In this document: piece after piece, positions 8,338 to 15,443 of the stretch
Layout: every line of letters begins with the position of its first letter
Position numbering within the stretch: position 1 is the first letter of the stretch
DNA from: an uncultured Fibrobacter sp.
GTDB lineage: Bacteria > Fibrobacterota > Fibrobacteria > Fibrobacterales > Fibrobacteraceae
Direction: 5' to 3'
DNA length: 64,000 nt
Assembly: GCF_900316465.1 (NCBI RefSeq)
Contig: NZ_ONDD01000005.1
Span: 1 to 64,000, forward strand
Notes under the pieces: generated by a model
What the model was told of the DNA's origin: nothing
What the model saw: only the letters and a program-made list of their open reading frames with translations
The model's database searches: none
Program-made: the position numbers and the translations under genes

Positions 8338-11238
8338 ATGGAAATTTCTTCATCAAATCCACTCTTTATTTCAAACGCTCCTGGAAACACCATGCAGGCG
8401 TTTCTTGACAACGAATTATCAAAATGCAACCGATTCATTATTAGCGTTGCTTTCATTTCACGTAGTGGATTGGCACCATTAAAGCAAACTTTGCTAGAGC
8501 TAGAAAAAAGAAATGTTCCCGGAAAAATCCTCACAACGGATTATCTAACATTTACCGAGCCATCAGCCCTCAGGGCACTTTCGAAATATTCAAATATCGA
8601 ATTAAAAATTCTTCGTTGCGACAAAAATATACGAGGATTTCACACCAAGGGTTATCTCTTTTTCAAAAATAGGGTTGTCAGCGTCACTATTGGCAGCTCG
8701 AACCTTACTGGGAACGCCCTTGCTATTAATAAAGAATGGAACACCTGCTATTCTGTTGAAGAAGACGAAGCTTTATGCAAGAATGTCATCAACGACTTCA
8801 ACGAACTTTGGAATAGTCCGAACGCGTTCTCTGCTTCAGATACAGTCCTTAACGAATACGCTCAGATTTATATCGAGCAAAAGCGAATTCGCCGGGAACT
8901 CCAGCGACAAAAAATAGCCCTAGAAAAAGAAGCAACCATCAACGAATCGAAAATAATCTCACTTGAGCAGATTTTACTTGAGCCAAATTCCATGCAATTG
9001 GAATTTATTCAAAAGTTGAACGAAATTCGTGCCATGGGCGAACACAAAGCGCTGCTAATTTCAGCCACAGGAACGGGTAAAACATACGCAGCCGCCTTCG
9101 CAATGAGAGAAATCAACCCCAAACGAGCTCTTTTTCTTGTTCACCGTGAACAAATCTTGCGCAAGGCCATAGAATCTTTCAAGAACGTATTTGGAGATAC
9201 AAAAACATTCGGTTTGTACTCCGGCACATCACAGGAAACAGACCGTGATTTCGTCTTTGCGACTATGCAAACCATGGCATCCCATTTTAGTGATTTCGCA
9301 AAAGATGAATTTCAGCTTATAGTTGTTGACGAAGCGCATCGCGTAGGCGCCGAAAGTTATCAGAAAATGATGGCGTATTTTAATCCCGATTTGTGGATTG
9401 GCATGACAGCATCGCCTGACCGTAGCGACAAATTTGACGTCTACGCCGCTTTTGATCACAACATCGCTCACGAAATCCGCTTGCAAGAAGCCATGAGGCT
9501 CAATCTTCTTTGTCCATTCCATTATTACGGCATAACGGACATCTTTGTCGATGGTGAAGAGAAGGAAAAGAGAGATTTCGCAAAACTTGTCTGTGACGAG
9601 CGAGTCAATTATATTATTGAAAAAGCGGAATACTTTGGCCACAGCGGAAATCGCGTAAAAGGCCTTGCTTTTTGTAGTTCGCTAGAAGAATCAAAGGAAC
9701 TTTCCCAAAAGTTCAATGAGCGCGGATATAAAACAATTGCTTTGTCGGGAGCCGATTCCCAAGAGGCGAGAGAACAAGCCGTAAGGCAATTAGAAAATGA
9801 TAATCGCGACAACGGTCTTGATTACATTTTCACGGTAGACATCTTCAATGAAGGCATCGACATTCCGCAAGTGAATCAGATTTTGATGCTTCGCCCAACA
9901 GAATCACCCATCATCTTTGTGCAGCAACTAGGGCGCGGATTACGTAAGGCAGAAGACAAAGAGTTCGTGATGATTCTCGATTTTATCGGGAATTACAGCA
10001 ATAACTACATGATTCCTATTGCCCTTTCTGGCGACCGAACATACAACAAGGACAACATTCGGCGATATGTTCGTCAAGGCGTAAAAGCTTTAGAAGGAGC
10101 TTCAACCATCCACTTTGATGAAATTGCCCGCAAACGAATTTATGAATCCATTGACTCGGCTAACTTCAGCGAGATGAAATTAATTAAGGAATGCTACAAG
10201 AACTTGAAATACAAATTGGGTAGAATTCCTAACTTGATGGATTACGAAGAATATGGTGAAATTGACGCCATGCGTATTTTTGAAAATGCATCTTTAGGTT
10301 CGTATCATAAATTTCTGAAGAAAGTCGAGAAGGACGAATACAAAGTTGATTTCAGTACCATCGAAGAAAAGTATCTGGAATATGTCTCAACGAAATTTGC
10401 AAATGGCAAGCGATTGCACGAACTTCTGATTCTTGATGAGCTGTTAGGTGAAAATAACGGGAATGTCATATCCCGGGTGATGAGTAAAATGCAAAACGAT
10501 TTCGGCATTAGCGTCAACGAAAAAACTCGAAAGAATGTTGAAAATATTTTAACCGGTCAATTTGCGTCAGGCGCTGCTAAAGATACTTATGCTGACGTTA
10601 CATTCATCGAAAACAATGGAAACGACTTTTGCATTTCCTCAAAGTTCAATGAACTACTTGACAATAATGAGTTCCGGCGACAAATGACGGAAGTCGTAAA
10701 GTTCGGTCTATTCCGCAACAAAAAATATTTTGGTCATCGCTACAAGGACACTTCATTCTGCCTTTACGAAAAATACACTTACGAAGATGTGTGTCGTCTT
10801 TTGGATTGGGAAAAAAATGAAGTAAGCCAAAATATAGGTGGTTATAAGCACGATAAAAACACAAACACAATTCCGATTTTTGTCAATTATGAAAAAGGAG
10901 ATAACGTTAAGGAATCGATTCGCTACGAAGACGGTTTTATTGACGAGAAGACCTTAGAATGGATTTCTAAAGTAAATCGAAAGAAAACATCTAAAGATGT
11001 CATTTCTATTCAGAATTCCGATAGAATTGGTATAAAAATAGACCTGTTTGTTCGAAAAAACAAAGATGATAAAACATCTAAGGAATTTTATTATTTGGGA
11101 CGATTACATACATCGTCGGAACCTATAGAGTTCAAAAAATTCAACAAGGATCTCGGAAAAGATCAGTCTTATGTTAAGTTTATCTATACCCTAGAAACTC
11201 CTGTGCGTCAGGACATTTATGATTATTTAGTAGGATAA
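8338..11238 (+). CDS. PLD-nuclease / DEAD-DEAH helicase / DUF3427 protein
   Basis: About 966 residues from the chosen ATG. The N-terminal ~170 residues are a phospholipase-D-like nuclease domain with one HxK motif (GFHTKGYLFF) and the partner GSSNLTGNAL. An SF2 helicase core follows: Walker A SATGTGKT, Walker B VVDEAHR, motif III GMTASPDR, and motif VI QQLGRGLRKA. The remaining ~400 residues match the DUF3427 C-terminal region. Proteins of this build are common in accessory regions and are thought to process DNA. The Nudix gene follows after 1 bp, so the two are translationally linked. The start at 8338 was chosen because the earlier in-frame ATG at 8218 adds 40 residues with no domain similarity; no strong ribosome site is seen at either. 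Confidence 0.85.
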   Translation: MEISSSNPLFISNAPGNTMQAFLDNELSKCNRFIISVAFISRSGLAPLKQTLLELEKRNVPGKILTTDYLTFTEPSALRALSKYSNIELKILRCDKNIRGFHTKGYLFFKNRVVSVTIGSSNLTGNALAINKEWNTCYSVEEDEALCKNVINDFNELWNSPNAFSASDTVLNEYAQIYIEQKRIRRELQRQKIALEKEATINESKIISLEQILLEPNSMQLEFIQKLNEIRAMGEHKALLISATGTGKTYAAAFAMREINPKRALFLVHREQILRKAIESFKNVFGDTKTFGLYSGTSQETDRDFVFATMQTMASHFSDFAKDEFQLIVVDEAHRVGAESYQKMMAYFNPDLWIGMTASPDRSDKFDVYAAFDHNIAHEIRLQEAMRLNLLCPFHYYGITDIFVDGEEKEKRDFAKLVCDERVNYIIEKAEYFGHSGNRVKGLAFCSSLEESKELSQKFNERGYKTIALSGADSQEAREQAVRQLENDNRDNGLDYIFTVDIFNEGIDIPQVNQILMLRPTESPIIFVQQLGRGLRKAEDKEFVMILDFIGNYSNNYMIPIALSGDRTYNKDNIRRYVRQGVKALEGASTIHFDEIARKRIYESIDSANFSEMKLIKECYKNLKYKLGRIPNLMDYEEYGEIDAMRIFENASLGSYHKFLKKVEKDEYKVDFSTIEEKYLEYVSTKFANGKRLHELLILDELLGENNGNVISRVMSKMQNDFGISVNEKTRKNVENILTGQFASGAAKDTYADVTFIENNGNDFCISSKFNELLDNNEFRRQMTEVVKFGLFRNKKYFGHRYKDTSFCLYEKYTYEDVCRLLDWEKNEVSQNIGGYKHDKNTNTIPIFVNYEKGDNVKESIRYEDGFIDEKTLEWISKVNRKKTSKDVISIQNSDRIGIKIDLFVRKNKDDKTSKEFYYLGRLHTSSEPIEFKKFNKDLGKDQSYVKFIYTLETPVRQDIYDYLVG

Positions 11239-11239
11239 C

Positions 11240-11626
11240 ATGAAACACATCGAAGTAGTAGCAGGCATCATCAAGGATAGCGACAAGATTTTCGCAACAC
11301 AGCGTGGTTATGGAGAATTCAAAGACGGTTGGGAATTTCCCGGCGGCAAGATGGAACCTGGCGAAACTCCGCAGCAAGCACTTGCCCGCGAACTGAAAGA
11401 AGAACTCGCTATCGATGTAAATGTCGGAAATTTTCTATGCACCGTGGACTATGACTACCCCACTTTCCATTTGACAATGCATTGCTTTTATTGTTCCGTT
11501 ATCGGTGGAGAATTAACCCTATTGGAACATGAAGCCGCCAAATGGTTGAAAACGACAGAGCTGCATTCTGTCAATTGGTTGCCCGCCGATATTGAAGTTG
11601 TCGCGGCACTAGAAAGAAATCTGTAA
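11240..11626 (+). CDS. Nudix hydrolase, MutT-like
   Basis: A 128-residue Nudix protein with the full signature GGKMEPGETPQQALARELKEE (Nudix box G-x5-E-x7-REL-x-EE, joined in part). It resembles small (deoxy)nucleoside triphosphate pyrophosphohydrolases of the MutT/CTP type that remove damaged or unusual nucleotides. The position 1 bp after the helicase stop implies a joint function, for example nucleotide depletion or signal removal in a defence response; this is inference. Its last ~139 bp overlap the 3' end of the convergent serine recombinase gene. Confidence 0.88.
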   Translation: MKHIEVVAGIIKDSDKIFATQRGYGEFKDGWEFPGGKMEPGETPQQALARELKEELAIDVNVGNFLCTVDYDYPTFHLTMHCFYCSVIGGELTLLEHEAAKWLKTTELHSVNWLPADIEVVAALERNL

Positions 11627-12195
11627 AGCGTTCCGCGCGCAACGTGCAGGTTCTTGGCGATGTCACTCTTAGGCATGCCACGAGAAATCATTTCGCGAAT
11701 CCATTCGCGATTCTTTTCGCATTTCTGATTTGGAATAGGCGACTTTCCTTTAGGGCGCCCAAGAATCACCCCTTCGGCCTTTTTGCGAGCAAGAGCTTCT
11801 TTGGTTCGCTGACTTATTAGGTTTCGTTCAATCTCAGCGGAAAGGCCAAATGCAAACGCAAGAACCTTACTTTGAATATCGTCACCAAGGCGATAGCCAT
11901 CTTTAATTGTCCATACACGACATTCCTTGTTCATGCAGATATTCAAAATTTCCATAATCATGAACAGGCTGCGGCCGAGGCGCGATAGCTCGGCACAAAT
12001 AATCAAATCGCCCTTCTGCACTTTTTTCAGAAGGCGCCCGAGTCCTCGTTTAGTGTAATTCTTTGCACCGCTAATCGTTTCTTCGATCCAGCCGTCTATT
12101 TGCAAGTTCTGTTGTTGTGCAAACCGACTTATTTCAAAGCGCTGATTTTCGACCGTTTGCCGGTCGGTACTCACGCGTATATAGCCGTAAACCAT
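11488..12195 (-). CDS. Serine recombinase (resolvase/invertase family)
   Basis: A 235-residue small serine recombinase. The catalytic start is YGYIRVSTDRQT with the nucleophile Ser, followed by the core GDLIICAELSRLGRSL and the E-helix region IERNLISQRTKEALA. A Hin-like helix-turn-helix lies at ~165-190 (MPKSDIAKNLHVARGTLYRFL). The family normally ends at about this HTH. The last ~45 residues are antisense to the Nudix gene and look like readthrough, so the recombinase probably lost its original stop when it landed here. It could act on a mobile unit or an invertible segment; no invertible promoter was identified. Confidence 0.88.
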   Translation of the reverse strand: MVYGYIRVSTDRQTVENQRFEISRFAQQQNLQIDGWIEETISGAKNYTKRGLGRLLKKVQKGDLIICAELSRLGRSLFMIMEILNICMNKECRVWTIKDGYRLGDDIQSKVLAFAFGLSAEIERNLISQRTKEALARKKAEGVILGRPKGKSPIPNQKCEKNREWIREMISRGMPKSDIAKNLHVARGTLYRFLSSAATTSISAGNQLTECSSVVFNHLAASCSNRVNSPPITEQ

Positions 12196-12293
12196 TATGT
12201 GAACATTCTTCCATTTTGAAACCTATATAAAAATCAGCCTCAGAAAAACATCACCGGCCATATAAACAAACTTATCAATCAAATAATACAAAA

Positions 12294-12614
12294 TCATTTT
12301 TCTTCCATCAGTACCGCGATGTCGTCCTTGTCGAAGTCCTTGCCGAAGGCTTGCCGGTAGCTCGATTCCAGCGCCTCTCCGGGGGTGCAGTTTTCCCTGA
12401 ACAGGACCATGCCGCTGTCCAGGCATTCCATGTCGAGCTCACCGTCGGTGTCGATGCTTTCCGGCCGGAACGTGGACCATAGGCAATAGTCGGTGAACCC
12501 TTCCCGGATGTCTTCTTCGAGCAGGTTGTCGCCCGTGCCCGCCTGAACTTTCAGGAACGCCTTTGCGCTCTTGACCCATGCGAGTATCGCGCCGCCGAAC
12601 GTGTCGTTTTCCAT
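12294..12614 (-). CDS. Small acidic protein of unknown function
   Basis: A 106-residue acidic protein that I do not recognise. It is rich in Asp and Glu in its second half (DKDDIAVLMEEK) and has no signal peptide or membrane segment. GGAGGC lies a few bases before the ATG, supporting the start. Its GC content is clearly higher than that of the recombinase on one side and the palindrome array on the other, so it may have a different origin. The 98 bp between it and the recombinase hold nothing recognised. Confidence 0.6.
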   Translation of the reverse strand: MENDTFGGAILAWVKSAKAFLKVQAGTGDNLLEEDIREGFTDYCLWSTFRPESIDTDGELDMECLDSGMVLFRENCTPGEALESSYRQAFGKDFDKDDIAVLMEEK

Positions 12615-12783
12615 AGTGCCTCCGCCCCGAAAGATAGATAATGCTAGTGACAGAAAATGTCATGGCAATTATGGCGATTTTTGAAGTCGCAAATTGCGAC
12701 TTTAGACGAAAATCTTGAAGTCACAAAATGTGACTTCAAGTTGACCCGCGACGTTCAAGGTCAAAAAATTTGACCTTAGAACT

Positions 12784-12853
12784 GCGAAATTTGGCGAAAA
12801 CAGACGATTTTGAGAAAATAGGCAACTTGAGGTGCAAAAATTGCACTTCAAGT
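12784..12853. repeat. 70-bp repeat unit, copy 1
   Basis: This copy aligns without gaps to 13118-13187 (about 55 of 70 positions equal by hand count). It carries the hairpin TTGAGGTGCAA / TTGCACTTCAA. Confidence 0.75.
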
Positions 12854-13117
12854 TGTCGGGTTTTCCGACAGGTTCAGATAGATGGCGAACTGTCAAGGAA
12901 TACTTGAAAGTTCAATGCAACTGGTCGCAAAATGCGACCGGTTCTGCCAACCCAATTCTTTCATTTGTGCAAGTTCCGCTTGCACAATTAAGAAAATGCC
13001 TATTTTGCAAGCGAGACTTGCAAAAATATGGCTTTAGGGGTGAATGAGGTATGTGCAAATTTTGCACATACCACTCCCTATGGTGCAATTGCGGTCAAAA
13101 ATTTTGACCGCAAAACA

Positions 13118-13187
13118 GCAAAATTCGTCGAAAATAAGCGATTTTGAGCAAAAAGACAACTTGATGTCCAAAAATCGGACATCAAAT
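13118..13187. repeat. 70-bp repeat unit, copy 2
   Basis: Matches copy 1 in its flanks but has the hairpin TTGATGTCC / GGACATCAA. Two stem pairs differ on both sides at once, so pairing is kept. Confidence 0.75.
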
Positions 13188-13400
13188 GAGTTCTTTAAGG
13201 TTCCAAAATGGCACCTTAGAACTAGTTCCGTTTTGGAACTAGTTCAAAAAGTAATATGCAAATTGTGCATATTACTGTCTGACTTACGCATAAGCTTATG
13301 ATTTTTAAACTCCTCGAAATTTTCGAGGAGTTGAGCGGGCAAGCGGGGCGTTGCGGGGCCGGCGATTGAGGCCCCGCTGAGGGGGTATCCGGAAGACTTG

Positions 13401-13471
13401 CCCTGGACCCTATCGCCTTCGGCTCCAGGGTGACAGAAGGGCAAGGCTGCAGGCAGGGGGAGGCTTCCCCC
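13401..13471. repeat. REP-like GC-rich hairpins
   Basis: CCCTGGA (13401-13407) pairs with TCCAGGG (13424-13430) around an inner GCC-TTC-GGC turn, and GGGGGA (13456) pairs with TCCCCC up to 13471. The composition and shape suggest an extragenic repeat, possibly also ending transcription from the left. Confidence 0.45.
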
Positions 13472-13495
13472 GCCGAAATATATTAGAGAAATCTC

Positions 13496-13524
13496 TTGAC
13501 ACGGGCTGCGCGAGGATGTATATT
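13496..13524 (+). promoter_or_regulatory. Strong sigma70-type promoter
   Basis: TTGACA at 13496-13501 and TATATT at 13519-13524 are separated by 17 bp. The predicted start is near 13531, about 315 nt before the DUF1016 start codon. Confidence 0.7.
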
Positions 13525-13530
13525 TAGTGA

Positions 13531-13846
13531 ACGGGCGTGCAGGATTGTTCTTGTGCGCCCGACTTGAGATTACGACAATCCCTGCGACAGTCGGCATAGG
13601 CCATGCGCCCGTACGTGCATCCGCGGTGGGGTTCATCAACCTTCTTGTTGATGTTGTTGGATAGCTGGCAGGAGAAGCAGCCTGCTCGAGCGTGTGGCGA
13701 AAGCCGCGCCAGGTAACGCCGAGGAAAGCCCCCGCCAACAGCACCGCAAGAGCATCCCAAATAAAACTACTAGAAAGCTAAGGCTCAACATACGTTGTGC
13801 GTCTGCGTATTTGCGCCTTCGTATTGTTATTAAAGAGAGGTCTTTT
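13531..13846 (+). ncRNA. Structured leader or small RNA of unknown class
   Basis: The stretch between the promoter at 13496 and the DUF1016 gene holds no convincing protein. It can fold into several hairpins: CGGGCG/CGCCCG near its 5' end, CATCAAC/GTTGATG at ~13637-13656, and a GNRA-type GGC-GAAA-GCC near 13697. A GAGGAAAG element and a GCCAGGTAACGCC element occur near 13710-13730 and are reminiscent of RNase P RNA. The other conserved RNase P regions were not found, so no class is assigned. Confidence 0.4.
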
Positions 13847-15049
13847 ATGAGAAATCGAAAGATTGAATCTCACAATATCCATATCGATTCTGATTACATC
13901 AACTGGATTACGGAACTAAAGCAGCGTTACCGCTCGGCACAGGTAAAGGCGGTCATCAAGGTAAATGCCGAAAAACTGCAGTTCAACTGGCTGCTAGGGC
14001 GGGACTTGGTGCGCAAAAAGGCCGAGGAGCGCTGGGGTACGGGAGTCGTGGAGCAACTCAGCCTGGATTTGCGGCGGGAATTTCCCGATGCAGACGGATT
14101 TTCTGTGTCGAATCTGTGGTTTATGAAGAAATGGTACTGTTTTTATACGCGGAAAGGGGCTAATCAAATTCTCTACCAAGCTGGTAGAGAATTAGCCAAA
14201 ACTAAGTCTAGCCGACTTGACAGAGAAAAACTGCAACAGCCTGTTGCAGAATTAGACATGGCAAAACTGCACCAAGTTGGTGCAGAATTACCAGCAATCT
14301 TTGCCGGTATCCCTTGGCGTCACCATGTAGAAATTATCACGAAATGCAAATCTGTAGATGAGGCCCTGTTTTACATCAAAAAGACTGTGGAACAAGGGAT
14401 GAGCCGCGCTGCGTTGATCAACTGCATCAAGGCAGATCTTTACAGCCACCAAGGCAAGATAGTCAACAATTTTACCGAAAAACTGCCCGATTTGCAGAGC
14501 AAACTTGTTCAAGATGTGCTGAAAGAGAACTACGATTTCGGCTTTGCTACTGTTGGTCACGAAATTTACGACGAAGCCGAATTGGAAGAGGCTCTTACGA
14601 AGAATGTCACCAACCTTTTGCTCGAAATGGGTACGGGTTTTGCCTTCATTGGACGGCAAAAGGAGGTTCTTGTAGGTGGACGAAGCCGCAAAATCGACCT
14701 GCTGTTTTACCATATCCGCCTGCGCTGTTTCGTTGCCTGCGAACTGAAGGCAAAGCCGTTTGAGCCGGAATTTGTCGGCAAGCTGAACTTCTACGTGAAC
14801 GCGGTAGATGAGTTGCTGAAGGCACCCGAGGATAATCCGACAATCGGGCTGTTGATTTGTTCCAACATGGATTCGACCGATGTACAGTGGTCTTTCCGTG
14901 GGCTGGGCACGCCGATGGGGGTTGCGACTTACAACAATATCCGCATCAAAGATGCGTTGCCTTCAAAGGAATTGCTGGAAGAGCGCATGCGCCTTCTGCA
15001 AAAGGAAATGCATACTACGAAACGACTCATTCGGAAAAAGGGCGAATAG
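13847..15049 (+). CDS. DUF1016 / YhcG-family PD-(D/E)XK nuclease
   Basis: About 400 residues. The N-terminal DUF1016_N part (YRSAQVKAVIKVNAEKLQFNW, shortened to its core, then SNLWFMKKWY and IPWRHHVEIITKC) is followed by the C-terminal nuclease fold with GGRSRKIDLLFYH and FVACELKAKPF, giving the D...ExK site. YhcG-like proteins are found in accessory DNA, often beside restriction or mobile genes, and may act in recombination or DNA defence. The start at 13847 has GAGAGG 7 nt upstream. Between residues ~107 and ~147 the gene contains three in-frame palindromes (14167-14285) that encode LYQAGREL, LQQPVAEL and LHQVGAEL, which look like insertions relative to a shorter family form. Confidence 0.85.
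   Translation: MRNRKIESHNIHIDSDYINWITELKQRYRSAQVKAVIKVNAEKLQFNWLLGRDLVRKKAEERWGTGVVEQLSLDLRREFPDADGFSVSNLWFMKKWYCFYTRKGANQILYQAGRELAKTKSSRLDREKLQQPVAELDMAKLHQVGAELPAIFAGIPWRHHVEIITKCKSVDEALFYIKKTVEQGMSRAALINCIKADLYSHQGKIVNNFTEKLPDLQSKLVQDVLKENYDFGFATVGHEIYDEAELEEALTKNVTNLLLEMGTGFAFIGRQKEVLVGGRSRKIDLLFYHIRLRCFVACELKAKPFEPEFVGKLNFYVNAVDELLKAPEDNPTIGLLICSNMDSTDVQWSFRGLGTPMGVATYNNIRIKDALPSKELLEERMRLLQKEMHTTKRLIRKKGE
14167..14285. repeat. Three in-frame palindromes inside the DUF1016 gene
   Basis: AATTCTCTACCA/TGGTAGAGAATT (14167-14193, loop 3), CTGCAACAG/CTGTTGCAG (14231-14249, loop 1) and CTGCACCAA/TTGGTGCAG (14267-14285, loop 1). All stems are perfect and different, while the flanks (AAACT before, AGAATTA after) are shared. 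A weaker AAGTC/GACTT hairpin lies at 14204-14218. Confidence 0.88.
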
Positions 15050-15056
15050 CGCGTTC

Positions 15057-15302
15057 ATGGAGGGCGAGGATTGTCGCACCACTGGTGCGACAAAGGGGAT
15101 GAATTCGCCAAAGAGGCAAAATTTCAAGATTATGCCGATTGAAGTCAAATCGGGCAAGCGCTATAGATACGAGTCTCTCAAACGTTTCCGAGAAGAATTC
15201 GGTGAACGTCTCGGAGAATCCTACATCATACATCCCAAGAACTTTGCGATAACTCGCGATGGCGTTATCTGCATTCCCGCCTATATGGCGATGTGCCTCT
15301 AA
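15057..15302 (+). pseudogene. C-terminal remnant of an AAA ATPase with DUF4143
   Basis: The frame encodes the tail typical of ATP-binding proteins with a C-terminal DUF4143 nuclease-like domain: IMPIEVKSGKRYRYESLKRF, then SYIIHPKNFAITRDGV and the ending IPAYMAMCL. Only about 65 residues of a family of ~400 remain, and no ATPase part is present upstream, where the DUF1016 gene ends. It carries a palindrome at 15071-15093 just before the conserved part. Confidence 0.75.
15071..15093. repeat. Palindrome in the ATPase remnant
   Basis: TTGTCGCACCA pairs perfectly with TGGTGCGACAA across a single C (11-bp stem). It is the same type of element as those in the DUF1016 gene. Confidence 0.85.
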
Positions 15303-15368
15303 TTACCACCCTTCCTTGAGCCCTTCCAAAACCTTGTACAGCGGGAAGCACAGCTGGTTTTCGACAAC
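15303..15368 (-). pseudogene. Collapsed remnant of a MarR-type regulator
   Basis: Read on the minus strand, VENQLCFPLYKVLEGLKEGW ends in a stop. It joins a MarR-like N-terminus (ENQLCFPLY) to a MarR-like C-terminus (LYKVLEGL), as if the middle had been deleted. A stop lies in frame just upstream. The same C-terminal segment appears at 17498-17644. Confidence 0.5.
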
Positions 15369-15443
15369 TTAGCCATTGTAAAAAAAAATGTATATTTCGC
15401 GCGGTGTAAAGGCGAAAGCCCATTTAGAAGAAGGAATCATTAT

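Larger units (their letters stand above)
12648..13332. repeat. Array of about fifteen different short palindromes
   Basis: AT-rich DNA carrying successive hairpins with different stems and mostly 1-5 nt loops. The clearest are at 12684-12702, 12714-12740, 12757-12777, 12826-12852, 12854-12870, 12919-12943, 12965-12987, 13003-13025, 13048-13072, 13089-13113, 13161-13185, 13197-13217, 13219-13245, 13250-13276, 13289-13300 and 13308-13332. Most stems are 9-12 bp and perfect or with one mismatch. Several encode ORF6N-like peptides in either strand, such as LRSKILTA, LMSKNRTSN, LRSNFLTLN and LKCNFCTS, so the region may derive from an ORF6N gene. The plus-strand frame from 13044 stays open across six of them. 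There are no uniform repeats or spacers, so it is not CRISPR. No gene is called here. Confidence 0.85.

Noticed and set aside
11488..12195. Invertible promoter or gene controlled by the recombinase
   Set aside because: No pair of inverted sites flanking a promoter or gene could be identified near the recombinase.
12648..13332. CRISPR array
   Set aside because: There is no constant repeat or regular spacer length; the units are palindromes with different stems.
13531..13846. RNase P RNA
   Set aside because: GAGGAAAG and GCCAGGTAACGCC are suggestive, but the other conserved regions were not found and no P1 closing stem is seen, so only an unclassified RNA is reported.
1..15302. Prophage
   Set aside because: No capsid, portal, terminase, tail or integrase genes were seen; the content is defence and repeat elements.
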